From: Scylla paramamosain
Taxonomy: Eukaryota > Arthropoda > Malacostraca > Decapoda > Portunidae
Direction of reading: 5' to 3'
DNA: 64,000 bases
NCBI RefSeq assembly: GCF_035594125.1
Contig: NC_087192.1
Span: forward strand, 10,392,501 to 10,456,500
The notes below the pieces were generated by a model. It saw nothing but the letters and a program-made list of their open reading frames with translations, searched no databases and was not told the DNA's origin. The position numbers and the translations under genes are program-made. Positions 22,438 through 34,172 of this stretch are shown piece by piece. Numbering within the stretch: position 1 is the stretch's first letter; each line of letters opens with the position of its first letter.

Positions 22438-25400
22438 ATGCATGCAATCAAAAACTTAGTTAAACCTCTCCACCACGAGATACTGAGAAGAAGGAGGTGT
22501 ATAGTATTTTTGACCCTCTACAATGGGAATCAACACAGCTGGCAACCTTAAGCTCAGACTCTCACAACACCCAGCCCACGTCCTCCACTGCACCGCTATG
22601 ACATGCTATATCCATGGAAAGAGTTTTTCAAAATAATCACACAAAAAAACTCCATATAAACTGAAACTAAGGCATCGATAGTAACACATTACTTTAACTA
22701 GTATCAAACCTTCACAAATGATGCCATAAAAAAATATTACGAACAAATTGTCATAAGATATCACCTCCTCACACTTTCAGCTCAGAAATAGAAGCATGTC
22801 TCGAAGGGACACTGTTGTATGGGGGCATCCATTAACACAGCTTGAACACTGCCATAACTTCTTTATTACAAGCGTTTGGACCTGTCAAAATCATTATAAT
22901 AAACACATATCCAAAACAAAGTTCTTTTTTGTATCAACTCAAGTACCCAAGCATCATTAATAAGTAGATCAATATGAAGGTTGAGAATGGATGTATGTAG
23001 AATTCACCATATGCTAAGTACAATTAAAAATCAATCATATAACCAATCAACAACATTGATTTTCATTTATAATAATCATTAGAATTTTAACTCACAACGG
23101 TAGCTCCAGCCGCATAAACTTTCCGAACCAGTAGTTGGATTCATAAACAGCATAATAGAATAATCCCAAGTCTTGAACAAATATTACATCCAGTGATCCA
23201 TCAGAACACTCTTCAGGTAGGGCGGACAGCAACTAACCCTGGCTGACCGTTCGTCGCCACCTCATCACCCTGCTGCCACCTCACCTCACCTCACCTCCCC
23301 ACTGCCACGTCACAAAAACGTACGGCTTGCGCACCGTTCACTGAGCTTAATCCTCGTCTACATAAATACACTGATACACAAACTAATTTAAAAATAAACA
23401 AATAAATAAAGTAATTGATATTCCAATTATCATCAGACTGATGATACAACTGTAACAACAATATTATTTCAAAAACTTGATAAACGCTGGCGGTTCCGCT
23501 TCTCTGACATCTAAATATTAGTTTATGTTGATGGTAGAAACTTTTCTATGGTGTTCAATTATTCAGTCGTGAGTTATATAGCATTCTGCAATGCATCAGA
23601 CAAAGAGAAGGAGAATTTATCTTTGTTCTCCTGTCTCTACTGCTAGTAATTAGTGTACCACATTATAATCAAATAGTCTAAATATTACAGAAGGATCTGT
23701 TGTTTGCAATCCTGTATAATCACCACGCATTATAAAGTCATTATAGCACGACAACCGCATCAATAAGCAACAAACAAATGGTGACGCAAAGATGACCAGG
23801 TGTTTGTGAAGTAATGATTTAGAAGAATATTCATGATTGGCTAGAGACCAAAATAGTGATACCTGGAGAGTAAATGTGAGAATAAAGAGTAATTGACTAA
23901 AGCTGAAAAGGAAAGAAAATGAAATGTTGTGTGGGAATTCTGTTAAGACATTAATTTTGATAACACAAGACTGCACATACTGGAAGGTTTGTAAAAGAGA
24001 ATTACAGAAGACTAAAACAGATGAGACTAAATGGATGGTGATAATAGTGAATTTACTCCAAGGGTCACATTATTAAGTTATGTTTTCACTGAGGGTATGT
24101 TGTAATCCCAGCTACCTCAACCAACACGTGAGGCATACATAGATTTACAGCAATAGTGAAGCAACACACTGGTCATACAGGAAATAAAGCAACTCCTGCC
24201 GGCCGTTAAACTGCAATTATATGAAATGTGTTACAGTGAACACTGTCCAGGACAATGTTTACAGTGGCGTAACTTAAGAAACAAATTCTAGAAAAACTGC
24301 ACGGACGGGAGAACTGCGATTATGTTTGTCATCACGAAAGATGTGAACAGCATTACAGTGACGCACAAGAACATTTATAGGTGATAAATAATGACTAAAT
24401 GCTTCACTAGTTTCTTTGCCATGCAGTGTTTGGTGCTCACATGGAATTCCCTTAATACATTGCTTCATCAACAACAAAGTTTACAAGGCCAGTCGACTGC
24501 TCGTATATCTGCACACACTGCCTGGCAACTCCAGGTTTCTCTTCTGCGAGCATAACTTTGCCCCCCCGCACCCTCCTCCCTAACATTATCACTGCCATTT
24601 TTTTGAGCAGTGCTGACACATGCATGTACTATACAGTGCACAGAAAGCACTGATAAGTTAGTGCTCTGCAGAAAAAAAAAAAAAGTCAAGTTTTGTAAAG
24701 TGTATTTCCAGCAGTAATTAATTTGACTAATGAAACATGTTCTTATTAAAGCACCAAGTGTTGATAATCAAAACAGAAAATGGTGCCGCTCCTAAAAATA
24801 ATTAATGTGGAAGTCACATCATAACTTAATTAGTTGTCTTATTTGTCCATCCGTGTCAGTTGCTCTGCTGCTGTTGGTTTGTTGCTTTCGATTTGTGACA
24901 TTTATGTGGAAATATTTCCTTCATTGATCAGATTGAATTGTCTTTACGAATATGGCGATTTTCGCGTTTTTCTTGTGTGTTGGTTCATGACGTGTAGTGT
25001 TCACTACTGTGGTGTTCATGATGTGCTGGAAGAAGTGTGCTAGAAAGACAGCTCAACAGAAAAGAAAAAAATAAACCTTCCTGCATCTTTTATTGAGAAC
25101 AAGGCTTTCGTCTAACAATCACTGTTTCAGTAATGTCTACAACGACAAGGATTCGCTTTTTATATGTAAGGTGAAAAGCTCTGCAGGGACATCTCATACA
25201 ATTTACGAGTATAATCAGAAATATAATACGTAAACTATTAAAAGTATGCACATATATATAACAGGCAAGATTGTCATTTGAAGAACACAAACCATACATC
25301 GAAATTACTTATGGGAATTACAAAATATAACTACACATTGAAGGTTGATACACAATCAGTACTCAAACAATGTATATGTTTATAAGGTTTGAATGTGAAA

Positions 25401-25648
25401 AAAAGTTATTATAATTTTTTTTATGCTGTACCTAAAATTTTTTGTATTACATAAGTTCTCATTACTTCTTAATGAGCCGGGTGATGAACTTCAAACCTGA
25501 GGACTATAACACAGGAGGGAGTTGCGGAAGAAAGTTGTGATAACTGGAGGACATGAAAAGTTAACTTGTTTCCTTCTTATATTACAATTACAGTCTTGTA
25601 ATATACAGACTTTGTCAAGACCACTTCTCACAGTTCTAAATATACTTC
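22438..25648. other. 3.2 kb AT-rich stretch without recognised gene
   Basis: The longest stretch free of microsatellites and recognisable mobile elements in the left half. Open frames stay below about 110 codons (23650-23976 minus, 24274-24477 minus, 25090-25299 minus) and none shows a domain. If a host intron or regulatory DNA lies in the window, this is one candidate place; nothing in the sequence proves it. Confidence 0.4.
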
Positions 25649-26023
25649 CTTCACGAAGTAAACAGTTCATGCAGGGAAGCCACCAAACGGGTGAGTTCTG
25701 ATCTCTCTAAAATTTCTGATTTGGGCAAAGCAAACTTAGTATTGTTCGATGCCTCAAAAACTCAATTCCTCCATCTATCAACTCAACAGAACCTTCCAGA
25801 TAATCATCCTCTCTTTTTCAGTGACACTCAACTGTTCCCCTCTTCTACGATGAACATCCTCTGTCTGTCCTTTAATTATAATCTAAACTGGAAACTTCAC
25901 ATCTCTCTAGCTAAAACAGCTTCTATGAAGCTAGCCGTTCTCAGTCGTCTCCGCCAGTTTTTCTCACCCCCCCTCACCTGCTAACTCTGTACAGCGGCCT
26001 TATTTGTCCATGTATGGTATATG
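25649..26023 (+). mobile_element. LINE family 1 fragment E
   Basis: 5'-truncated copy starting at the equivalent of about 17850 in copy B (TTCACGAAGTAAACAG). It carries the post-YADD region ([38 protein letters not shown]). At GTCCATGTATGGTATATGCT it stops and becomes (TA)n, losing the last ~600 bp and the A tail. Confidence 0.85.
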
Positions 26024-26179
<156 letters not shown>

Positions 26180-26362
26180 CGACGAGGTTTATCCCAGTAC
26201 ATAAATAAATAAGATGATTCTAGAAAGAAAAGTGTGTAGCACAAGATTATATCATCGCCTAGATGGCAAGCTTAACGATAAAAAAAATGTCGTATATTGA
26301 ATAAACTAGAACTGATGTTACTAATAATGTACTCGTCAACTGTAGTCTAAGTTTGTGCGTGC

Positions 26363-26366
<4 letters not shown>

Positions 26367-26421
<55 letters not shown>
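26367..26421. repeat. (GT)n microsatellite
   Basis: About 55 bp of pure GT preceded by GTGCGTGCGTGC. Confidence 0.95.
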
Positions 26422-26423
<2 letters not shown>

Positions 26424-27474
26424 CTTTACTGACTTATCTCGACTCTCACTGGAGCAGGGTTGTCTGATCTTAGACTTAACTTTAAAATTTCTACCAACAT
26501 TTTTCTTACAACAGCCCCATTTCAGTTACGTAAGTGCTCTCAGGAGATACCAAAAAGACATTCCTTTGACGCGTGTTGTATCTTTCGTTTGCACATGAAA
26601 GAAGATTAATATTTTTGTAGATTCTATATTTTCATATCAGTGTCTTCCTTCATTACTGTAACAGACATTACGAACACCAACACTTTCAATTCACCGCATA
26701 GGGGAGCTGACAAGAAATTCGTTTGTTCATATTAGAAATAAAAGGCTATCCCACAAGTGTCTGGTGAAATACTGTACATAATCTCAATTGTTATGCACCG
26801 GCATTGGTTAAGATAAAATGAGAGCCCATAATATAATTAATATTGTAATGCCTGAGGGGAAAGCTCTAGGGGAAAATTCCATTTATTTTATTTGCTAATT
26901 AACAAGGCCAGCAGGCGGGCCAATCAACGGTGGTACAAACAACATATTCATGGCGGCAAGTGTGAGCCACATATTCACCCCTTGGCACTAAGCACACGAG
27001 GGTCAGTTCACTTGTGTACCTTCAGCAGGCAGGTTCTTATTGCAAACCGTGTCTGCACTCATCACTTCCTTCGAGGCGGCGTGATTTCCATCTGCGTCAA
27101 GGAAGATCGATCCTGCTTAGTCTATAAACTATATAGGAGATTGTTTAGGCAGAATAGTTCTGGTCATCCCTTTAATTATGACTGACAAGAGTGAGTGAAG
27201 CTTAAGCGTTATGGTTTCATGCAAGCGTGGTGCTGCAAGACAATGTTCCTGAACTTCTTAACAAAGCGTCACCAGCATCGTTATGGTCGCGTCGGGTCTC
27301 GGGTCTATGCAGCACTGTCACAGCACCGGCAGCCGCGGCCTGCCCCCACCGATAACACAATGAACAAATTACGAATTTGATTATAATGGATGGTAGAGAT
27401 GGTAGGCAATTTTCGGTTGCTGAATCTTTATTACACACATACGTACATGTATATGTTACGTAGATACGTACAGT
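26422..27474. other. Unassigned sequence
   Basis: No gene supported. Open frames at 26892-27185 and 27217-27483 are short and carry no domain. Confidence 0.45.
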
Positions 27475-28373
27475 ACAGTTCACGCAGGGAAGCCACAGAA
27501 CGTCTGACTTTTGATCTCTTTAAAATTTCTGATTGGCACAGAGCAAAGTTGGTATTGTTCAGTGCCTCAAAAACTCAATTCTTCCATCTGTCAACTCGAC
27601 AGAACCTTCCAGACAACTATTCCCTCTTCTTCACTGACGCTCAACTGTCCCCCTCTTCTACATTGAACATCCTCGGTCTGTCCTTTTCTTATAATCTAAA
27701 CTGGAAACTTCACATCTTATCTCTAGCTACAACAGCTTCTATGAAGTTAGGTGTTCTGAGTTGTCTCCGCCAGTTTTACTCTTTCCCCCATCTGGTAACT
27801 CTGTGCAAGGGCCTTATCTTTCCATGTATGGAGTATGCTTCACATGTCTGGAGGTTCCACTCATACCGCTCTTTTAGACAGGGAAGAATCTAAAGTTTTT
27901 CGTCTTATCAACTCTTTTCTTCTAACTGACTGTCTTCAGTCTCTTTCTCATCGCCGCAGTGTTGCATCTCTAGCTATCTTCTACCGCTATTTTCATGCTA
28001 ACTGCTCTTCTGATCTTGCTAACTGCATGCTTCCCGTCCTCCTTCCCGAGGCCTCGCTGCACAAGACTTTCTTCTTTCTCTCGCCCCTGTTCTGTCCATC
28101 TCTCTGATGCAAGAGTTCACCAGTATTCTCAGTCATTCATCTCTTTCTCTGTTGAACTCTGGAACTCCCTGCCTGCTTCTGTATTTCCACCTTCCTATGA
28201 CTTGAATTCTTTTAAGAGGAAGGTTTCATGACACTTATCCTTCAATTTTTGATTACCGCTTTGGACCTTATTCGGGGACCGGCATCTCAGTGGGCCTTTT
28301 TTTTTTTTTTTTTTTTATTGGATATTTGTTGCCATTGGCTGGTGTTCCTCCTACATAAAAAAAAAAAAAAAAA
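27475..28373 (+). mobile_element. LINE family 1 copy F, 3' part
   Basis: A 5'-truncated copy whose left end lies within about 20 bp of the truncation point of fragment E. It runs through the post-YADD region (27440-27893 frame) and the C-terminal block (RPRCTRLSSFSRPCSV, LWNSLPASVFPPSYDLNSF at 27995-28231). It ends with the family 3' UTR (GGCCTTTTT, TTGTTGCCATTGGCTGG, CTCCTACAT) and a 17-base A tail. Two or three frameshifts; dead copy. Confidence 0.9.
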
Positions 28374-29262
<889 letters not shown>

Positions 29263-29289
29263 AGGTGATGTTCTGCAGATGTTATGCTA

Positions 29290-30038
29290 GGCGCGCACGA
29301 GCGTTTTTTTGTGGCCGTAACTTTTATGGCTGCCATTACTGTGGTTCACGAATTTTGCCTTGAGCTCGCGCATGAGCAATTTTTGTGGCGGCGACTTTCC
29401 CTTAATTCAACTTTAATCTCGTAGAAGCAGCATATGTTTGTGCTCTCTTGTTAAAGAAGAAAAAGAAAAAACAGAAAGAAAATAACACTGGATGCATCCA
29501 GTTTTGAGTTAAAGTTTATTATGGGTCAGTTTTATACACTGTGCAAAGGCAAGAGATTATACCCAAACAAGTTTTCAAGTATTTTAGGATGAATATGGAC
29601 ATGTTTGACAAACTCTTGAACATAATTATACCTGCAGCAAAACATCGACACCAATAGGAGAAAATGAATTCCAGTAGAGGGAAGTTGGCAGTTATTTAAG
29701 GTAAGACTATATCATTATAAAACCATATCCAGGCCTTCAGGTAAAGATTAATCTAACATTACACAGTGTGGAAAAAAAAAAAAATAGTCGTGTTTTCTAA
29801 ACAAGAAATCTTTTACCTGAGTCAGCATGACAAAAAGATAAAATTCCATGGTCTACACTTTTTCATTCTAATCTGCATGAGGTGAAAAGAAGTCCATATT
29901 TTTATATAAATGGAAAAAAATAAAAAATAAATAAATAAAAAAAAGTCATCCTGATCAGTATGGAAAGTAATTGATTTATTTCATCTTTTCAGCCAATAGC
30001 ATGCAGCAGCTATCCCACAAGAGTCGCTCGTGCGCGCC
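29290..30038 (+). mobile_element. Second PIF/Harbinger-like remnant
   Basis: 14-bp inverted repeats GGCGCGCACGAGCG (29290-29303) and its complement (30025-30038) bound a 749-bp element. A GCGACTTTTGTGGC-like subterminal motif recurs inverted at 29380-29400, 30010, 30140 and 30205. The extra right-hand copies suggest that the true end could be near 30215 or that two elements are nested. The interior (29450-29700) translates, with frameshifts, to a YGSVLYT..FKYFRMNMDMFDKLLN-like stretch as in Harbinger transposase N-termini. No clear 3-bp target duplication. Distinct in TIR from the 2760-3555 element. Confidence 0.6.
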
Positions 30039-30039
30039 C

Positions 30040-30985
30040 TCTCATTTAAACCAATAGTTTCGATCAGTGAGCCACCAAAATCGCGTCGCGTTGCTTGGCT
30101 TGGAAAATGGGTCCAGAGCGATTTTGTTGGTTGACGCATCCACAAAAGTCGCCCGCGCGTGATGTTCCACTGTAACACGTGTTTCATTTCTAAATCAGTC
30201 ACAGCCACAAAAGTCGCCACCACTCACACAAACACACACACACACACAAAAAAAAAAGTCCTCACCTCGCCAAGACCGTTAATGTTGCTTAAGTTAATAC
30301 AAAGAAGATAAAACAGGAGGTAATAAGACACCTCGGGTCTTTTAACGAGAGACAGCCGGGCATGGGGGACAGTTGTAATCACTTCCCCGGGAACACTGAG
30401 ACTGGTTCTTTTCTGAGAATATAATTTCTATAGTAAGAATGTGCAAATAATAATTCATACTATGTATTATAGTGTAGTATTGATAGAAAGAGAGGTTGTC
30501 TTTAGCATGTAGGCAACAACTGCGTTCTGTGTTATTGAGACACGAAAAAGAGATGAATAGAAGGTAAACAGGGAGGGTCAGCAGCAGGTTTGCAGCATTC
30601 CCTCACACCCTAGTACATACGAGCAAGCGAGCGAGCTGTAGCGACAGGTGTTTACTGCCTCCTCATTTCGTTCGTTATAAGAGGTAATATTCTTAAGTCC
30701 GTCACTATGGTACATTTCTGTGTTCCACAACACTAACTCATGTCAACAACTCTAATGATAACAGTTTTCATAGTAATACATAATAAGTTCAAATAATTTT
30801 CCACGAGGGTAACCTGGCGGAGAATAGGAAACCAGCTCCCAGTGGCGCCACCGTCACCTGATTATAAAGGAAAGCCACAAAGTGGTGCAACCTACTCTTT
30901 AATAGGATGTTTGGTACAGCGGAAGCAGCAACAGCAGTTATTGGGAGTGACGGTAGAATTAGTGAAGTAGTAGTGGTAACAGTAG
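30040..30985. other. Unassigned sequence before nested RT element
   Basis: Contains the extra Harbinger-like subterminal motifs up to 30215, a short CA run at 30230-30248, and no gene. Confidence 0.45.
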
Positions 30986-30989
30986 TGGT

Positions 30990-31017
30990 AATGCTGCTGC
31001 TGCTGCTGCTGCTGCTG

Positions 31018-31060
<43 letters not shown>
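30990..31060. repeat. (CTG)n/(CTA)n, left arm of target microsatellite
   Basis: About 28 bp of CTG then 42 bp of CTA on the plus strand. It directly meets the poly(T) that is the A tail of the minus-strand RT element. The right arm of the same array is at 33904-34027. Confidence 0.9.
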
Positions 31061-31062
<2 letters not shown>

Positions 31063-31114
31063 TTTTTTTTTTTTTTTTTTTTCTACATAATAATAATAAT
31101 ACCTCCACCCCATG

Positions 31115-31120
31115 TTTATT
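31115..31120 (-). promoter_or_regulatory. Poly(A) signal AATAAA of the RT element
   Basis: AATAAA on the minus strand, about 130 bp after the stop and about 33 bp before the A tail, where a functional signal would sit. Confidence 0.7.
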
Positions 31121-31245
31121 GATGTGTCAATTAGGGGCTCCATTACTTGGAGGTCATTAGCCCCAGCTCCCGCTAATGACTGTGGCATCCAACCATATCT
31201 AATACTCTATAATACGAGTATAAACATTAGTTGTTAACTATAAAT

Positions 31246-33900
31246 TCATTCTACCTCTACTCTATCTACTCTTATGCCACTCTCCACCACTGTAGCCTCG
31301 CAGTCGAGGCCTCCTAAGTCTGCAGGTATGGGAGTGGAATGCCTTGTCCCCCTGAGACACAGGAGGGCAGATCTGAGGAGGGAGAATGAGAGACGGCGCC
31401 TCATCCATGCGACGACATGGCTCCTTGGCTGGTGCTTCTTTTCTGCCATTAGGTCGGCTAGTCTTGAGTAGAAGCACTGAGCCTTGGAGCCCATCCCGCC
31501 AGATGTGGTGAAGACCAGAGGTGTGAAGCTGCCCTGGTCAACGTGTTGGATTCTCTCCCCATACGCTCGGATCTTCTCCTGCTCATTCTTGCGGTGGGCG
31601 GCCTCCAGGGAGAGTTCGTGGTGACAGGCGGCCATCGGGTCAAAGATCCGTATGTCCATGAATGCTTTCTGTCCCCTTGTCCAGAACCCTCGTGCACTGA
31701 CGTCGACTCGAGCCTCGTTGGTGGTGTTGGCTGTTCTGTAGCGCAGGTGCTCGCCGTCTAGCGGCAGGAGGGTCGGTTCAGTGGAGACATCGTGGCACAC
31801 CTCCCTGAGCATGCTGGCGGTCAGATCTCTCACCTCATCGTGCCTGATACATACGAATCCCCCCTTTTTGCACGTCATGGTGTGGTTGACGTCATTGGGG
31901 GAGCCACACACACAAGTACTGGGGAGTCCTTCCATCGGCCAGCCGTACCTCAGAGCAATGGCGTCGACAAATTCTTGTTTGTTGAGGCTGAAGCCCTTCG
32001 CTCTGATGGGCAGTGACGTTAGCCAGTTAGAGGCTCCCGTTTCCTGTGCAGTGAGGATTTTTCTCACTGTGGTTGCAGGCAAGATGTTTATCAGGTCTTC
32101 GAGACAGTTTCGTTGATGTTGTTGCCTATCTCTAGATATAATTCGTCCTTGCTCAGTGACTGCACTTTGGGCTATTTCACCATGTGCGTCCTGAGCAATG
32201 ATCTTCTCTGTGAGGGACCTGGTGAGCTTGAGGGAGTTGAGGTTCTCCACAGTCGCCAACTTCTCAGGGGAGGTGATTCCCATCCCGCCCAGTCTTGGTG
32301 GAAGTTCGAGCAGCGCCCTTTCCCCATCTCCGATGGTGTGGTATCTCAGTAACGCTGGGAGGAAGGTGTTCCTTATCGAGACCTCCAGTGGTGCAAGGAG
32401 AGGGCTGATGCCTGGGATGGTGCGCATGGCGAATCTCCATCGATGCTGCAAGCCGTGGGTGTAGGCGGAGTAGGCTGCATGAGGCTCAGTCCTGGCCATG
32501 TCAGACAGGACTTCCACCTCATGTATCCACTCCTTCACCTTTTCTCCTATGTACTCCTTCTTGAACTCCTCTGTTCCGATGACAGCACCCAGATGCCGTT
32601 GTCCGTCCTTTGTTATTATAACTCCACTGCCACTGAAGCTATCCACTGCACTGTCATAGTGTTCAGGCTTTACAATAAGGACGGACTTAGCGGCATTGGG
32701 TGTGTACCCTATGATGGGACCATTGTCGTTCACTAAGCCCCACCATTTTTTCAAGTCTGTTATTTTGCCGGCCCCTGACAGGTCATCTGCGTACGCCACT
32801 TGCTTCACACTCGTTTTCTCATATGAGATAACTTGTTGCAGCACTGAAAGTCCGAGGGCGTACATCGCCATGGCCACTGGGTCACCTTGTGTTGTCCCTT
32901 CCATGGACTTTAACACCTTAACACTATTACCACTATTACTACATATGTACAAATCCGAGGGGTCACTATATGTGTTTTCTACATATTGTGCCAGAGGGGG
33001 ACATTTTACTCGAATGTTGTGAAGCATTGTTTTTCTGTTAATAGTGTTGAAAGCGTTTTTGGCGTCCACTAATAACACCGCTTCACAATTGTCTTCACTG
33101 AACATTTCCCTCATAGCGTGGATGGCGGCTTCCCCTCCTGCCTGCTGTCCTGCACATACTTGCAGGTTCCCCGCTGCCCTCCTTACGTCGTCCTTGACCA
33201 CCGTCATGACGCATTTACCCACGATGCGTCTTATCACCTCGCCGATGCCAATTGGTCTGCATCCCGGCTTTTTGTCCAGCGGAATTAATCGGCATGCGGT
33301 GAGAGCCTCGACGTGGTGACAATTTGTGGTGGCAAGCTTCCTCGCCAGTGCTGCCAGGGCGCCGCATAGGTCGTTAGCGGCGCTGCCACAGAGTGCGCCG
33401 CTCAACAGGCGACGCCACCCTCTAGCGTCTAGTCCTGAGGGACCAGCACTGCCGTGTGTCTGGAGAGACTTCTTCCAGATCATCTCTCCAGTTATCACCT
33501 CGTAGATGACATCATTGGGCTTGCGGAAAGGCCCCTGCATCCTGAGGCCCTCCTCGTCACTGGGGGGAGGATGTTTTTCCTTCAGCAGGTGGATGGTTTC
33601 CCTGGTGAGGGGCAACACTCCACCTGACTGCTGTTCATTAAGTGCCCGCAGAGCCCTGGACACCTGTCCTTGCCGCATATTGCCAGCGAAATTACGGGCT
33701 TTGTCTTCCTGCCCTTGTTGGTTTCCTGATGGCCTTGGCAGCCTCTTCTGGATGGCTCGGGCTTCCTCCAGGAGCTCATCCAGTTGGTTGTTCTGCCATA
33801 GACCCACTCTTCTTGCGACGGCTTTCACGTTTTCCGCCACCTTCGCATTTCTATGTGTCTTTTGAAAGAAGAGTTTTGGCAGTGTGAAGAATAATTTCAT
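31246..33900 (-). CDS. Reverse transcriptase with C-terminal CCHC and endonuclease-like region
   Basis: 884 uninterrupted codons. Residues 154-235 form RT fingers (GPSGLDARGWRR; CRLIPLDKKPGCRPIGIGE). Motif A is VLLVDAKNAFNTINR with D279, motif B EGTTQGDPVAMAMYA (334-348), motif C AYADDLSGAG with D372/D373. A thumb-like region runs to about 545 (LPPRLGGMGITSP). A C-x1-C-x7-H-x3-C knuckle (C663, C665, H673, C677) is followed by IRHDEVRDL, then ARVDVSARGFW (R731, D733) and AFMDIRIF (D749, R751), an arrangement like the restriction-like endonuclease of R2/CRE/NeSL-type elements. The C-terminus has a conserved-looking FTPLVFTTSGGMG and LLRSALLCLRGTR. I recall close relatives in cnidarians and molluscs, usually without clade assignment. 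No N-terminal zinc finger or APE domain. Predicted role: target-primed reverse transcription. The lack of any stop over 2.65 kb implies recent activity or selection. Confidence 0.9.
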   Translation of the reverse strand: MKLFFTLPKLFFQKTHRNAKVAENVKAVARRVGLWQNNQLDELLEEARAIQKRLPRPSGNQQGQEDKARNFAGNMRQGQVSRALRALNEQQSGGVLPLTRETIHLLKEKHPPPSDEEGLRMQGPFRKPNDVIYEVITGEMIWKKSLQTHGSAGPSGLDARGWRRLLSGALCGSAANDLCGALAALARKLATTNCHHVEALTACRLIPLDKKPGCRPIGIGEVIRRIVGKCVMTVVKDDVRRAAGNLQVCAGQQAGGEAAIHAMREMFSEDNCEAVLLVDAKNAFNTINRKTMLHNIRVKCPPLAQYVENTYSDPSDLYICSNSGNSVKVLKSMEGTTQGDPVAMAMYALGLSVLQQVISYEKTSVKQVAYADDLSGAGKITDLKKWWGLVNDNGPIIGYTPNAAKSVLIVKPEHYDSAVDSFSGSGVIITKDGQRHLGAVIGTEEFKKEYIGEKVKEWIHEVEVLSDMARTEPHAAYSAYTHGLQHRWRFAMRTIPGISPLLAPLEVSIRNTFLPALLRYHTIGDGERALLELPPRLGGMGITSPEKLATVENLNSLKLTRSLTEKIIAQDAHGEIAQSAVTEQGRIISRDRQQHQRNCLEDLINILPATTVRKILTAQETGASNWLTSLPIRAKGFSLNKQEFVDAIALRYGWPMEGLPSTCVCGSPNDVNHTMTCKKGGFVCIRHDEVRDLTASMLREVCHDVSTEPTLLPLDGEHLRYRTANTTNEARVDVSARGFWTRGQKAFMDIRIFDPMAACHHELSLEAAHRKNEQEKIRAYGERIQHVDQGSFTPLVFTTSGGMGSKAQCFYSRLADLMAEKKHQPRSHVVAWMRRRLSFSLLRSALLCLRGTRHSTPIPADLGGLDCEATVVESGIRVDRVEVE

Positions 33901-33903
33901 CGC

Positions 33904-33993
33904 ATACTGCTACTACTACTACTACTGCTACTACTACTACTACTGCTACTATTACTACTACTGCTACTACTACTACTATTGCTACTACTACTG

Positions 33994-34029
<36 letters not shown>

Positions 34030-34062
34030 GTAGTAGTAATAGTAGTAGTAGTAGTAGTATTT

Positions 34063-34107
<45 letters not shown>

Positions 34108-34108
34108 A

Positions 34109-34148
<40 letters not shown>

Positions 34149-34172
34149 TGTTGTTGTTGTTGTTGTTGTTGT
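33904..34172. repeat. (CTA)n switching to (TAG)n, then (TTG)n
   Basis: The plus strand is CTA/CTG-type from 33904 to about 34027, then flips to TAG from 34028 to about 34147, making a long inverted repeat, then about 24 bp of TTG. The CTA half is the right arm of the array holding the RT element. Confidence 0.95.

Larger units (their letters stand above)
31061..33903 (-). mobile_element. Intact RT element nested in a (CTA)n array
   Basis: A 2.84-kb minus-strand unit. Its 884-codon ORF is followed by a ~165-bp 3' UTR with AATAAA (31115-31120) and a 22-base A tail (31061-31082). Both outer flanks are (CTA)n in the same phase and orientation on the plus strand, as if the element landed inside one microsatellite. 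The 5' side has almost no leader: stop codons from the TAG repeat lie immediately upstream of the ATG, so the copy is probably 5'-truncated or its 5' UTR is replaced by the array. No target duplication can be scored inside a repeat. Confidence 0.85.

Noticed and set aside
24274..24477. 67-codon minus-strand frame with mixed composition
   Set aside because: Too short and no family recognised; chance frame is the simpler reading.
31274..33887. Plus-strand and alternate frames inside the RT element
   Set aside because: Shadows of the 884-codon ORF; they lack RT motifs.
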